DNA of 64,000 nucleotides from Streptomyces camelliae (GCF_027625935.1 NZ_CP115300.1:7750001-7814000), one strand, 5' to 3'. Shown: positions 34,799 through 43,711, counted from the first letter of the stretch. Program-made: numbers and translations. Notes: generated from the sequence alone by a model not told the origin.

Positions 34799-34897
34799 GG
34801 TCGGCCTCTCTGTCGCTGAGAGTGGTCTACCCCTTCCTGGCTCAATCTTCACCCTCGGGGCGCCGGGCGGGACGGGCAGTGGGCCGCGTGGGACGGC

Positions 34898-34928
34898 GGG
34901 CGGGGCCGGAGCATGACAGGCCCCGCCC
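34898..34928 (-). terminator. Terminator of the rocD-ddaH unit
   Basis: GGGCGGGGCC and GGCCCCGCCC form a perfect 10-bp GC stem over an 11-base loop, 14 bp beyond the rocD stop. It also marks the boundary to the phosphatase genes. Confidence 0.8.
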
Positions 34929-34941
34929 TCCGCCCCTCAGG

Positions 34942-36174
34942 TCACGAACCCAGCACCTTGGCCAGCGCCGCCAGCGCCGAGCGCAGCTCCTCCGCGGTGA
35001 CGGTCAGCGGGGGCGCCAGCCGGATGGTGGAGCCGTGGGTGTCCTTGACCAGGATCCCCTCCCGCATCAGCCGCTCGCTGATCTCACGGCCGGTGCCGAT
35101 CGCCGGGTCGATGTCGACGCCCGCCCACAGCCCGCGCGCCCGGAAGCCGACCACGCCACCGCCGGCCAGCTCGGCCAGTCCGTCGCGCAGGACCACGCCC
35201 AGCTCGGCGGCCCGCCGCTGGAACTCGCCGGTCTCCAGCAGGCCGATCACGGCCGTGCCGACGGCCGCCGCGAGCGGGTTGCCGCCGAAGGTGGAGCCGT
35301 GCTCGCCCGGGTGCAGCACGCCCAGCACCTCGCGCCGGGCCACCACCGCCGACACCGGCACGATGCCGCCGCCGAGCGCCTTGCCGAGCGTCAGCACGTC
35401 CGGCACGACGTCCTCGTGCTCGACGGCGAGGGTGCGGCCGGTGCGGCCGAGGCCCGACTGGATCTCGTCGGCGATGAACAGGCAGCCCTTGCGCCGGGTC
35501 AGCTCGCGCACCCCGGCGAGATAGCCGGCGGAGGGGATGACGACGCCGGCCTCGCCCTGGATGGGCTCGATCAGCACCGCAGCCGTCGTGTCGTCGACCG
35601 CCTCCTCCAGCGCGGCCAGGTCGTCGTACGGCACGATCCGGAAGCCGGGCGTGAACGGGCCGAAGCCGCCGCGGGCCGTCTCGTCGGTGGAGAAGCTGAC
35701 GATGGTCGTCGTACGGCCGTGGAAGTTCTCCGCCGCGACGACGATCGTCGCCTGTCCGTCCGGGACGCCCTTGACGTCGTACGCCCATTTGCGGGCCACC
35801 TTCACGGCGCTCTCCACGGCCTCCGCGCCCGTGTTCATCGGCAGCACCATGTCCAGCCCGGTCAGCGCCGCGAGCCGCTCGGCGAACTCGGCGAGCCGGT
35901 CGTTGTGGAAGGCGCGGGAGGTCAGCGTGAGCTGGTCCAGCTGGCGGTGCGCGGCCTCGATCAGCGCCGGGTGACGGTGGCCGAAGTTCAGCGCCGAGTA
36001 ACCGGCGAGCATGTCGAGGTAACGCCGGCCCTCGACGTCCTCGACCCAGGCGCCCTCGGCCCGGGCGACGACCACGGGCAGCGGGTGGTAGTTCTGCGCG
36101 AGGACCGGTTCCTCGGCGCGGATCAGGTCGGCGGACGTACGCGTCGGCGCGGACACACGGGTGGGCGCGGTCAT
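34942..36174 (-). CDS. rocD: Ornithine delta-aminotransferase (410 aa)
   Basis: PLP enzyme converting ornithine and 2-oxoglutarate to glutamate semialdehyde and glutamate in arginine breakdown. YHPLPVVVARAEGAWVEDVEGRRYLDMLAGYSALNFGHRHP, NTGAEAVESAVKVARKWAY, FHGRTTTIVSFS, DEIQSGLGRTG and the PLP lysine in TLGKALGGGIVPVSA match the family. ATG 36174 overlaps the ddaH stop by one base, so the two are coupled. Confidence 0.95.
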   Translation of the reverse strand: MTAPTRVSAPTRTSADLIRAEEPVLAQNYHPLPVVVARAEGAWVEDVEGRRYLDMLAGYSALNFGHRHPALIEAAHRQLDQLTLTSRAFHNDRLAEFAERLAALTGLDMVLPMNTGAEAVESAVKVARKWAYDVKGVPDGQATIVVAAENFHGRTTTIVSFSTDETARGGFGPFTPGFRIVPYDDLAALEEAVDDTTAAVLIEPIQGEAGVVIPSAGYLAGVRELTRRKGCLFIADEIQSGLGRTGRTLAVEHEDVVPDVLTLGKALGGGIVPVSAVVARREVLGVLHPGEHGSTFGGNPLAAAVGTAVIGLLETGEFQRRAAELGVVLRDGLAELAGGGVVGFRARGLWAGVDIDPAIGTGREISERLMREGILVKDTHGSTIRLAPPLTVTAEELRSALAALAKVLGS

Positions 36175-36983
36175 CAGCGGATCTCCTGGGTGCAGCACTT
36201 GATGCCACCGCCGGCCTTGTGGAACTCCGAAAGGTCGACGGGGACGGGGACGTAACCGTGGCCGGCGAGGCTGTCTGCGAGCGCCTCGGCCTGCGGGGCG
36301 ATGAAGACATTGCGGCCGTCGGACACGGAGTTCAGGCCGAACGCCATCGCGTCGTCGCGGCCGGCGAGCACCGCGTCCGGATACAGGCGGCGCAGCACCT
36401 CGCGGCTCCCCGCCGAGAACGCCTCGGGGTAGTAGCAGATGTTGTCGTCGTCGAGGACGAACAGCGCGGTGTCCAGGTGGTAGAAGTACGGGTCCACCAG
36501 AGTCAGGCCGATCACCGGGTGGCCGAGGAACTCCTGCGCCTCCTGGTGCGCCTCGCGGGTGGTGCGGAACCCGGTGCCGGCGAGCACGTACCGGCCCGTC
36601 CACACCAGGTCCCCCTCGCCCTCGGTCACCGCCTCCGGGCGGTACACGTCGTAGCCCGCCGTCTTGAACCAGGTGTCGTAGTGCACCGACTCGGGGCGGC
36701 GCTCGGGTGCGTGGAACAGCGAGCCGAAGACCCGGCCGCCGACGACGAAGGCCGCGTTGGCGGCGAAGACCATGTCGGGCAGGCCGGGCACCGGCTCGAC
36801 CGACTCGACGGTGTGGCCGTGGGTGCGGTAGGCGCGGATCAGCGCCTGCCACTGCTCCTGGGCGAGATCCACGTCGACCGGTCGGTCGGGATGCATCCAG
36901 GGATTGATCGCGTAACTGACGGCGAAATGTCTGGGTTCACAGACGAGAAAGCGCCGGGAACGCGGCACACGGCTTTCGGGCAC
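36174..36983 (-). CDS. Amidinotransferase/DDAH-family hydrolase (269 aa)
   Basis: Guanidine-modifying enzyme of the dimethylargininase/arginine deiminase superfamily. Substrate loop MVFAANAAFVVGGRVF, the His of HLDTALFVLDDDN and the C-terminal nucleophile Cys in GGGIKCCTQEIR are present. GTG 36983 (VPESRVPRSRRFLVCEPRHF) has GGAGG 9 bp upstream and drops the 15 extra N-terminal residues. In an operon with rocD the natural product is probably citrulline or ornithine, so methylated arginine, arginine or an arginine dihydrolase reaction are all possible; the context favours arginine catabolism. Confidence 0.9.
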   Translation of the reverse strand: MPESRVPRSRRFLVCEPRHFAVSYAINPWMHPDRPVDVDLAQEQWQALIRAYRTHGHTVESVEPVPGLPDMVFAANAAFVVGGRVFGSLFHAPERRPESVHYDTWFKTAGYDVYRPEAVTEGEGDLVWTGRYVLAGTGFRTTREAHQEAQEFLGHPVIGLTLVDPYFYHLDTALFVLDDDNICYYPEAFSAGSREVLRRLYPDAVLAGRDDAMAFGLNSVSDGRNVFIAPQAEALADSLAGHGYVPVPVDLSEFHKAGGGIKCCTQEIR

Positions 36984-37140
36984 AGAGGGTTTCCTCCGGT
37001 TCCTGTGTGTCACTGACGGGTGACACAACGGTAGGAACGGAGATCCACGGCCGACAAGTGCGAAAAGCTGCGTGCATGTGCAGCATCGATGCGTCGTCGC
37101 CCGCCTTCACGCACAAGTGCTGCGCATACTTCCGCGCGCC

Positions 37141-37626
37141 TCATTCCGGGGCCGGCTGGGTGGCGCCCGCTTCCGGGCTCTCCGGGAGGAGGTGGGACAG
37201 CACCATCACGCTGATCGTCTTCCGGATGAACGGCTCGGTGCGGATGCGCTCCAGCACCTCCTCGAAGTGCTCCACGTCCCGGGCCCGGACATGCAGCAGC
37301 GCGTCCGCGCCGCCGGTGACCGTCATGGCCGCCGTGATCTCCGGATGGTTCCGTACGACCTCCGCGAGCCGCCGGGGCGGGGCCGCGCCCTCGCAGTACA
37401 CCTCGACGTACGCCTCCGTGCGCCAGCCCAGCGCCGACGGCTTGACCGTGGCCGTGAACCCGGTGATCACCCCGGTCTCGCGCAGCCGGTCCACGCGTCG
37501 TTTGACGGCGGTGGACGACAGCCCTACGTCCGCGCCGATCTCGGCGAAGCTGGTCCGGGCGTTCGCCATCAGCGCGGTGATGATCTTGCGGTCGAGATCG
37601 TCGAAGGAGGCGGTCCTGCTGTTCAT
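37141..37626 (-). CDS. Lrp/AsnC-family regulator (161 aa)
   Basis: Feast/famine regulator with N-terminal winged helix (DDLDRKIITALMANARTSFAEIGADVGLSSTAVKRRVDRLRETGVI, residues 9-53) and a C-terminal RAM effector domain (about 70-150, EAYVEVYCEGAAPPRRLAEVV). Transcribed in the same direction and located 157 bp upstream of the ddaH-rocD unit, which it probably controls in response to arginine or a related amino acid. Confidence 0.93.
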   Translation of the reverse strand: MNSRTASFDDLDRKIITALMANARTSFAEIGADVGLSSTAVKRRVDRLRETGVITGFTATVKPSALGWRTEAYVEVYCEGAAPPRRLAEVVRNHPEITAAMTVTGGADALLHVRARDVEHFEEVLERIRTEPFIRKTISVMVLSHLLPESPEAGATQPAPE

Positions 37627-37664
37627 GCGGGCACTGTAATCAGCCACGCCCGCCGCGAGACGGC

Positions 37665-37865
37665 CTAGGACGGCGTGATGACCATGGCGAGGGTCAGCAG
37701 ACCCAGCACCACCCAGCCGAACCACAGCCAGCCGTTGCTGCCGAGCGCGACCGTGTAGGCGGTCACGGCGACGAGCCCGCCGACCGTGAGCGCCCCCATC
37801 GCCTTGGTGGAGCCGCTGGTGGAGCCGTTCGTCGAGCCGTTCGTACCGTTCGTGGAACCGGGCAT
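37665..37865 (-). CDS. Small two-helix membrane protein with NGST repeats (66 aa)
   Basis: Begins MPGSTNGTNGSTNGSTSGSTKAMG, a tandem Ser/Thr/Asn/Gly repeat encoded by a degenerate 12-bp DNA repeat, then two hydrophobic segments (ALTVGGLVAVTAYTVAL and WLWFGWVVLGLLTLAMVI). Unrecognised family; small proteins of this kind are common in Streptomyces. The repeat is likely variable in copy number between strains. Confidence 0.75.
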   Translation of the reverse strand: MPGSTNGTNGSTNGSTSGSTKAMGALTVGGLVAVTAYTVALGSNGWLWFGWVVLGLLTLAMVITPS

Positions 37866-37935
37866 CGCGACACCCTCCTCATGGTCCGTCCTCGACCATG
37901 GTGCCCCGGATCCCGCCCGGAGGGGATGGCTCCGC

Positions 37936-38886
37936 CTAGCCCTTGCGCGCGTTCAGCGAGGCCAGGTAGGCGTTGTACGCCTCCAGCTCCTTGTCGCCGT
38001 CCCGGTCCGCGGCCCGGTCCGTGCGCCTGGCCTGCCGCTGCTCGGAGCGATACCACTGGAACAGCAGCGCGATCAGCACCAGCACGGACGGGACCTCGCT
38101 GAACGCCCAGGCGATACCGCCCGCGGCGTTCTGGTCGGACAGCGCGTCGATGCCGAGCGAGGCGGGCGGGTGCTCGAAGGTGCTCACCATCGGCGCCGAC
38201 GCCATCATCAGCGCGATGCCGAAGAACGCGTGGAACGGCATGCCCGCGAACAGCTCCAGCATGCGCATCACGTACCCGGGCCGGTGCGGGCCCGGGTCGA
38301 CGCCCATGATCGGCCAGAAGAACACCATGCCCACGGCGAAGAAGTGCACCATCATCGCGATGTGCCCGGCCTTCGACCCCATCAGGAAGTCGAACAGCGG
38401 GGTGAAGTACAGCACGTACAGGCTCGCGATGAACATCGGGATCGTGAACGCCGGGTGCGTGACGATCCGCATGTAGCGGCTGTGCAGCAGCGCCAGCAGC
38501 AGCTCGCGCGGCCCCTTGCGGCCCTTGCCGGCGACGGGCAGCGCGCGCAGCGCCAGCGTGACCGGGGCGCCGAGCAGGATCAGGATGGGCGACAGCATGC
38601 TGATGATCATGTGCTGCACCATGTGCACGCTGAACATGACCATGCCGTAGTCGTTGAGCTTGGTGCACATCACCACCGCGACGGTCAGCACACCGACGGC
38701 GTACGACACCGTACGGCCGGCCGGCCACGCGTCCCCGCGCCGCCGCAGCCGTACGACACCCCATCCGTACAGCCCGAGCCCGAGCAGGCACGCGATGAGG
38801 AAGAACGGGTCGGTGGACCACTCCAGCCCCCGCCCCAGCGTGAACGGCGGCAGATCCATCATCATGCCGTGCCCGCTGTGATCCAT
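37936..38886 (-). CDS. ctaG: Cytochrome c oxidase assembly protein, CtaG/caa3 type (316 aa)
   Basis: Multi-pass membrane protein of the caa3_CtaG family (distinct from the Cox11-type CtaG) that helps copper insertion into cytochrome oxidase. Several helices are evident, with Met/His-rich face MDHSGHGMMMDLPPF at the N-terminus and SVHMVQHMIISMLSPILILLGAP, the family core. The Cu-binding role is inferred from the His/Met pattern. Monocistronic as far as visible. Confidence 0.9.
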   Translation of the reverse strand: MDHSGHGMMMDLPPFTLGRGLEWSTDPFFLIACLLGLGLYGWGVVRLRRRGDAWPAGRTVSYAVGVLTVAVVMCTKLNDYGMVMFSVHMVQHMIISMLSPILILLGAPVTLALRALPVAGKGRKGPRELLLALLHSRYMRIVTHPAFTIPMFIASLYVLYFTPLFDFLMGSKAGHIAMMVHFFAVGMVFFWPIMGVDPGPHRPGYVMRMLELFAGMPFHAFFGIALMMASAPMVSTFEHPPASLGIDALSDQNAAGGIAWAFSEVPSVLVLIALLFQWYRSEQRQARRTDRAADRDGDKELEAYNAYLASLNARKG

Positions 38887-38941
38887 CCGGCGGCTCCTGT
38901 TTCGTGGGGGTTGTGCGAGTTGTCCGCCCCCAGAGTAGAAC

Positions 38942-38971
38942 TGCCCCCGGTCACGGCCGTGACCGGGGGCA
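38942..38971 (-). terminator. Terminator downstream of pfkA
   Basis: A 30-bp near-perfect palindrome: 14-bp stem TGCCCCCGGTCACG with its complement over a 2-base loop, 17 bp past the pfkA stop. Confidence 0.85.
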
Positions 38972-38988
38972 GGTTGTCCGCAGGCGAA

Positions 38989-40014
38989 CTACAGCACGCA
39001 CTCCGCCTCGTCGTACCGCTCCACCGGAACGGTCTTCAGCGTCTCCACGGCCTCCGCCAGCGACACCATCACGATGTCGGTCCCGCGCAGCGCCGTCATC
39101 CGGCCGAACTCGCCCCGGTGCACGGCCTCCACCGCGTGCCAGCCGAAGCGCGTGGCGAGGACCCGGTCGTACGCGGTCGGCGTGCCGCCCCGCTGGACGT
39201 GCCCGAGGATGACCGGCCGCGCCTCCTTGCCGAGCCGCTGCTCCAGCTCGATCGACAGCTGCCGGGCGATGCCGGCGAAGCGCTCGTGGCCGTAGATGTC
39301 CTTGCCGCCCTCGTCGAACTCCATCGTGCCGGTCTTCGGCTTGGCGCCCTCGGCTGCGACCACGATGGCGAACCGCTTGCCCGCCGCGAACCGCTCGCCG
39401 ACCTTCTTCGTCAACTCCTCGATGTCGAAGGGCCGTTCCGGTACGACGACGGCGTGGGCGCCGGCCGCCATGCCGGAGTGCAGCGCGATCCAGCCGGTGT
39501 GCCGGCCCATGACCTCCACGATCAGCACCCGCTGGTGCGACTCGGCGGTGGTCTTCAGCCGGTCCAGGGCCTCCGTCGCCACGGTCACGGCCGTGTCGAA
39601 GCCGAAGGTGACATCGGTGACGGCGATGTCGTTGTCGATGGTCTTGGGCACGCCCACGATCGGCAGCCCGTTGTCCGACAGCAGCCGGGCCGCCTTCAGC
39701 GTGCCCTCACCGCCGATCGGGATGATCGCGTCCAGGCCGAGCTCCTGGACATGGCCCTTGGCCCGCTCCACCCCGTCGCGCAAGTGCTCCGGGCGGACCC
39801 GGGAGGAGCCGAGGATGGTGCCGCCGCGTGCCAGGATGCCGCCCACGGCATCGAGGTCGAGCTTCAGATAGTCGCACTCCAGGAGGCCTTTCCAGCCGTC
39901 CCGGAAACCGATGACCTCGTCGCCGTGGTCGGCGACGGCACGGTGCACGACGGACCGGATGACGGCGTTCAGGCCGGGGCAGTCGCCGCCGGACGTGAGG
40001 ACACCAATGCGCAT
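38989..40014 (-). CDS. pfkA: 6-phosphofructokinase, actinobacterial type (341 aa)
   Basis: Phosphorylates fructose 6-phosphate in glycolysis. TSGGDCPGLNAVIRSVV, the nucleotide motif PIGGEGTLKAA with Gly104, the active-site loop VPKTIDNDIAVTD with Lys124, VEVMGRHTGWIALHSG and GHVQRGGTPTAYDRVLATRFG are visible. Gly104 predicts ATP rather than PPi as donor, although Glu103 and Lys124 are the residues of PPi-type enzymes; S. coelicolor PFK, studied by others, has this combination and uses ATP. Streptomyces have several paralogues, so the index number is not assigned. Confidence 0.95.
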   Translation of the reverse strand: MRIGVLTSGGDCPGLNAVIRSVVHRAVADHGDEVIGFRDGWKGLLECDYLKLDLDAVGGILARGGTILGSSRVRPEHLRDGVERAKGHVQELGLDAIIPIGGEGTLKAARLLSDNGLPIVGVPKTIDNDIAVTDVTFGFDTAVTVATEALDRLKTTAESHQRVLIVEVMGRHTGWIALHSGMAAGAHAVVVPERPFDIEELTKKVGERFAAGKRFAIVVAAEGAKPKTGTMEFDEGGKDIYGHERFAGIARQLSIELEQRLGKEARPVILGHVQRGGTPTAYDRVLATRFGWHAVEAVHRGEFGRMTALRGTDIVMVSLAEAVETLKTVPVERYDEAECVL

Positions 40015-40226
40015 AGCCCGAAATACCTTCTCAACGTGGGCCGGGTGACCGGACCACGTTGTCCGGCGGATTCCCGGCCACCCTACCGGCGTGAGGGGGT
40101 CGCTCCGTAGCAGGCGTCCGCCTGCTGGACGCGCCCGCGCATATGAGCGGACGGTCCGTCAGGCGGGCTCGGAACCATCGTGCCGACAGGCGCTGGAAAG
40201 GCCCTCCAGTGTCCCTGGAAGGAGCC

Positions 40227-40955
40227 TTACGCAGGCTGCTGAGCGGCCGCGATGCGCTCGCCCCGCAGAGCCTCGTACCAGCGGTCGTCGATCGGCGGCA
40301 GCGCGTTGACGTCGAGCGCCAGCTTCAGCAGCAGGTCGGCGATCAGCGGGTTGCGGGCGAGGACCGGGCCGTGCATGTACGTACCGAAGACGGTCCCGTT
40401 GTACGCGCCCTCCGTGCCGTCCCCGGTGCCGTTGCCCTTGCCGATCTGCACCCGGGCGAACGGGCGGGCGTTCGGGCCGACGTGGGTGACACCCTGGTGG
40501 TTCTCGAAGCCGGTCAGCTGGGGCAGGCCGAGCTGCGGGTCGATGTCGGCGAGCACGTCACCGACGCACCGCTCGCCCTCGCCGCGCACCGACACCACGT
40601 CGAGCAGACCGAGGCCCGGCTCGCGCTGGCCGAGGTCGTTGATGAACTCGTGGCCGAGGATCTGGTAGCCGGCGCACACCGAGAAGACGATCGCGCCGTT
40701 CTGCACGGCCTGGTACAGATGTCCGTCCCGGCGCAGCCGCTCGGCCGCGAGCCGCTGCGGGCGGTCCTCGCCGCCGCCGATCAGGTAGATGTCGCCGGAG
40801 GTCGGGATCGGCTGGTCGCTGCGCACGTCCAGGCGGGCCACGTCCAGGCCGCGCTGCCGGGCCCGGCGCTCCACGACGAGCGCGTTGCCCTGGTCGCCGT
40901 AGGTGCTCAGCAGGTCCGGGTAGACCCACACCAGCCGCAGTTGGTTGTCGCTCAT
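40227..40955 (-). CDS. gatD: Lipid II glutaminyl-amidotransferase subunit GatD (242 aa)
   Basis: Class I glutaminase half of the MurT/GatD complex that amidates the D-glutamate of lipid II. It opens LRLVWVYPDLLSTYGDQGNALV, has catalytic Cys94 in FSVCAGYQILG and the His195 of GTYMHGPVLARN. No other kinase motif. Starts 29 bp after murT in the same operon. Confidence 0.95.
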   Translation of the reverse strand: MSDNQLRLVWVYPDLLSTYGDQGNALVVERRARQRGLDVARLDVRSDQPIPTSGDIYLIGGGEDRPQRLAAERLRRDGHLYQAVQNGAIVFSVCAGYQILGHEFINDLGQREPGLGLLDVVSVRGEGERCVGDVLADIDPQLGLPQLTGFENHQGVTHVGPNARPFARVQIGKGNGTGDGTEGAYNGTVFGTYMHGPVLARNPLIADLLLKLALDVNALPPIDDRWYEALRGERIAAAQQPA

Positions 40956-40984
40956 GAGGTGATCGCCCTTCGAGGATCAGAAGA

Positions 40985-42223
40985 TCAGTTGCCGACGCGG
41001 CGGCGCAGGTCCTGGAAAGCGGTGTAGTTCGCGATGACCTCGATCCGGCCGGGCGGGCACATCTGCACGGCCTGGTCGAGGGTGTCGCAGACCTGGAAGT
41101 GCTGGTTCGCGACCTCCAGACGGACGGCGAGGTCCAGCTTGCGATCGCCGATCACGAAGATCGGGTGGCCGGTGAGCCGGGTGTAGTCGACGTCCCACAG
41201 CCAGGAGGTGTCGGTGCCGTCGGCCCCGCGGGCGTTCACGGAGAGGATGACCGGCGCGGGCGGCTGGTCGATCAGGGAGAACGTCTCCAGCCAGCCGGCC
41301 GGGTTCTTGGCCAGCAGCAGCCGCAGATCACGGTTCAGGAACTGCACGACGTCGTAGCGGCCGGCCACGGCCTGCACCTGGTACATCCGCTCCAGGGCGA
41401 CCTGCGGCGGCACCCCGAAGACGGCGGCCACGGCGGCGGAGCTGGCCGCGTTCGCCTTGTTGGCGCGCCCCGGGAGCTGCAGATGGATCGGCCACGCGGA
41501 GCCGTGCGGGTCGAGGACGTGGTCCCCGGACAGCGCCCAGGTCGGCTGGGGCCGGCGGAACCCGCACTCGCCGCAGTACCAGTCGTCGCCGGGGCGCTGC
41601 ATCACGCCACCGCAGGACGGGCAGGACCAGGCGTCGTCCTTCCACATCTGCCCGGCGGCGACCCAGACCACGTTCGGGGAGGAGGAGGCGGCCCACACCA
41701 CCAGCGGGTCGTCGCAGTTGGCGACGACGACGGCCTTGGAGCCGGCGAGGCCCTCGCGCCAGTTCTCGGCGAGCATCCGGGTCTCGGCGGCGCGGTCGAG
41801 CTGGTCGCGGGAGAGGTTGAGCAGGGCGATGCACTTCGGGTCGGTGTCCCGGGCCACCCCGGCCAGGTACTTCTCGTCGACCTCGATGACCGCGAACTTC
41901 GCGTCCGAGCCGCCCGCGAGCGCGGAGGTGATGCCGGCCGGCATGTTGGCGCCGAGCGCGTTGGACACGACCGGGCCGGCGGCGCGCAGTGCCTCGGCGA
42001 TCAGCCGGGTCGTCGTGGTCTTGCCGTTGGTGGCGGAGACCAGGACGACGTCCAGGTTCTGGGCGAGCCGGGCGAGCAGGTCGGGGTCGAGTCTCAGCGC
42101 GACCCGGCCACCGATCACCGACCCGCTGCCGCGTCCCGCGGCGCGCGATGCCGCAGCGACCGCCTTGCCCGCGGTCACGGCCAGCTTGGCCCGCGGCGTG
42201 AGCGGGTCCGAGTTGCCTGCCAT
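40985..42223 (-). CDS. murT: Lipid II isoglutaminyl synthase subunit MurT (412 aa)
   Basis: Mur-ligase-like subunit that activates the lipid II glutamate with ATP, partnered with GatD. P-loop SATNGKTTTTRL (about 63-74), the ALGANMPAGITSAL segment, a Cys4 zinc ribbon (Cys201, 204, 217, 220; CPSC and CGEC) typical of the Mur-T subgroup, and the LPGRANKANAASSAAVAAVFG Mur-ligase central motif. Amidation permits cross-linking by transpeptidases. Confidence 0.95.
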   Translation of the reverse strand: MAGNSDPLTPRAKLAVTAGKAVAAASRAAGRGSGSVIGGRVALRLDPDLLARLAQNLDVVLVSATNGKTTTTRLIAEALRAAGPVVSNALGANMPAGITSALAGGSDAKFAVIEVDEKYLAGVARDTDPKCIALLNLSRDQLDRAAETRMLAENWREGLAGSKAVVVANCDDPLVVWAASSSPNVVWVAAGQMWKDDAWSCPSCGGVMQRPGDDWYCGECGFRRPQPTWALSGDHVLDPHGSAWPIHLQLPGRANKANAASSAAVAAVFGVPPQVALERMYQVQAVAGRYDVVQFLNRDLRLLLAKNPAGWLETFSLIDQPPAPVILSVNARGADGTDTSWLWDVDYTRLTGHPIFVIGDRKLDLAVRLEVANQHFQVCDTLDQAVQMCPPGRIEVIANYTAFQDLRRRVGN

Positions 42224-42372
42224 CAGTTCTCGATCCTCCTTGCGTACGCGCCGCGCCTGGGGCCATCCGGCAGCGTGGTGTGGACCTCAGCCTATCGAGA
42301 TCCCTTCGCACACCCGAATCGCGCCCACACCTGGGCGAGGGCGTGGGTCGAACGAACCGTACCCTTGCGGCC

Positions 42373-42918
42373 ATGCGACACGGTTCCATTCCGGGCGCCC
42401 GCGGGCGAGTCCGGCCCCTCACCCTGCTCGGCGACGCGGCGCTGCGCGAGCAATGCCGGGAAGTCACCGAATTCGGCGCCGAGCTGGCGGACCTCGTGGA
42501 GGATCTGTTCGCCACGATGTACGCGGCGCAGGGGGTCGGTCTGGCGGCGAATCAGGTGGGAGTGCCGCTGCGGGTGTTCGTGTACGACTGCCCCGACGAC
42601 GATGACGTACGTCACCTGGGTCACATCGTGAACCCCCGCCTGGTGGAGACGGACGGTGTCGTGATCCGCGGCCCCGAGGGCTGCCTGTCCCTGCCGGGGC
42701 TGGAGGCGGGGACGCAGCGGTATGACCACGCGGTGGTCGAGGGTGTCACGGCGACGGGGGAGCCGGTCACCGTGCACGGCACGGGGTTCTTCGCGCGGTG
42801 CCTGCAGCACGAGTGCGACCACCTGGAGGGCCGGGTGTACGCGGATCAGGTGACGGGGTGGCGCAAGCGCAGACTGCTGCGGCAGATCTCCCGGGCTTCC
42901 TGGAGCGGGCAGGCCTGA
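42373..42918 (+). CDS. def: Peptide deformylase (181 aa)
   Basis: Removes the formyl group from the initiator methionine. All three motifs are present: GVGLAANQVG (54-63), EGCLSLPG with metal ligand Cys104, and QHECDHLEG with His146 and His150. The N-terminus has about 15 extra basic residues (MRHGSIPGARGRVRPL) before the fold. Streptomyces carry several deformylases; which is the main one cannot be told here. Faces the TetR gene, with stop codons 4 bp apart. Confidence 0.95.
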   Translation: MRHGSIPGARGRVRPLTLLGDAALREQCREVTEFGAELADLVEDLFATMYAAQGVGLAANQVGVPLRVFVYDCPDDDDVRHLGHIVNPRLVETDGVVIRGPEGCLSLPGLEAGTQRYDHAVVEGVTATGEPVTVHGTGFFARCLQHECDHLEGRVYADQVTGWRKRRLLRQISRASWSGQA

Positions 42919-42922
42919 CCGC

Positions 42923-43567
42923 CTAGAACCCGGGACCGCCGATCCTGTCCCCGGCCGCCGCCAGACGGCCCCACAGCAGGTCCGCCAAAGACCGCACCAA
43001 CTCGGCCCGGGCGCAGGGCCGTTCCCCCAACCACCAGTCCCCGGCCGCGTGCATCATCCCGACGATCCCGTGCCCCCACACCCGCGCGAGCTGCTGGCTG
43101 TCCGGACCGAGGTCCACCCGCTCCTCGATGACCTGGGCCAGCTCCTCGCCCATCCGCCGCAGCAGCGGAGCGGAGTGCTTGCCGACGTCGAAGCCCTGGT
43201 CGCCGCCCGTGCTGCCCTCCGCCGGGTGCATCAGGAACCGGTACACCTGAGGACGCGCCTCGATCGCGGCGAGGTAGGTGTCCAGCGTGGACTCGACCCG
43301 CTCGCGCCGGTCCGCGGGAGCGTCCAGCGCCGCCCGCAGGGAAGCGAGCAGCGCGTCCGTGTGCCGCTTGGCGAGGGCCGCGTACAGCCCGCCCTTGTCG
43401 CCGAAGTGGCGGTACAGGATCGGCTTGGTGATCCCGGCCTCGGCCGCGATCGCGTTCATCGACGCCTGCGGGCCGTCCCGGAGCACCACCCGGTCCGCGG
43501 CCTCCAGCAGCTCGCGCCGTCGGCGGTCGGCGGACCGCTGCTGCTCGGTCCGCTGTGTGGTGTCCAT
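42923..43567 (-). CDS. TetR-family regulator (214 aa)
   Basis: Begins with a basic tail followed by the helix-turn-helix RELLEAADRVVLRDGPQASMNAIAAEAGITKPILYRHFGDKGGLYAAL (residues 18-63). The ligand domain is DWWLGERPCARAELVRSLADLLWG at its end, in line with fatty-acid-related TetR proteins. It is divergent from the acyl-CoA dehydrogenase at 43738, across an intergenic region with strong inverted repeats, which it most likely binds. Effector probably an acyl-CoA. Confidence 0.92.
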   Translation of the reverse strand: MDTTQRTEQQRSADRRRRELLEAADRVVLRDGPQASMNAIAAEAGITKPILYRHFGDKGGLYAALAKRHTDALLASLRAALDAPADRRERVESTLDTYLAAIEARPQVYRFLMHPAEGSTGGDQGFDVGKHSAPLLRRMGEELAQVIEERVDLGPDSQQLARVWGHGIVGMMHAAGDWWLGERPCARAELVRSLADLLWGRLAAAGDRIGGPGF

Positions 43568-43682
43568 GTCTTCTCCCCACCCGTGCTGATTCGGTGACGC
43601 CTGCGCAAACTAACACTGACTGTGCCCCTGACATCGAACGGGATGCCGAGGCGTCATCGCCGGTTGACTTTTCCTACCCGTG

Positions 43683-43711
43683 GGTAACAGACTCGGGTTA
43701 CCGCTAGTAAC
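43683..43711. promoter_or_regulatory. Inverted repeats in the tetR/acyl-CoA dehydrogenase intergenic region
   Basis: GGTAAC (43683-43688) and GTTACC (43697-43702) form a perfect dyad with an 8-bp centre. A second overlapping dyad GTTAC-CGCTA-GTAAC covers 43697-43711. The element lies 27-55 bp before the acyl-CoA dehydrogenase start and 116 bp before tetR. It is the likely operator of the TetR protein. Confidence 0.65.

Noticed and set aside
31118..34819. 1233-residue plus-strand frame antisense to the phosphatase genes
   Set aside because: His/Gln/Arg-rich shadow frame of two clear minus-strand multi-domain proteins.
37141..37626. Lrp protein controlling ctaG or pfkA
   Set aside because: It is transcribed toward ddaH-rocD and away from those genes, and the function fits arginine metabolism better.
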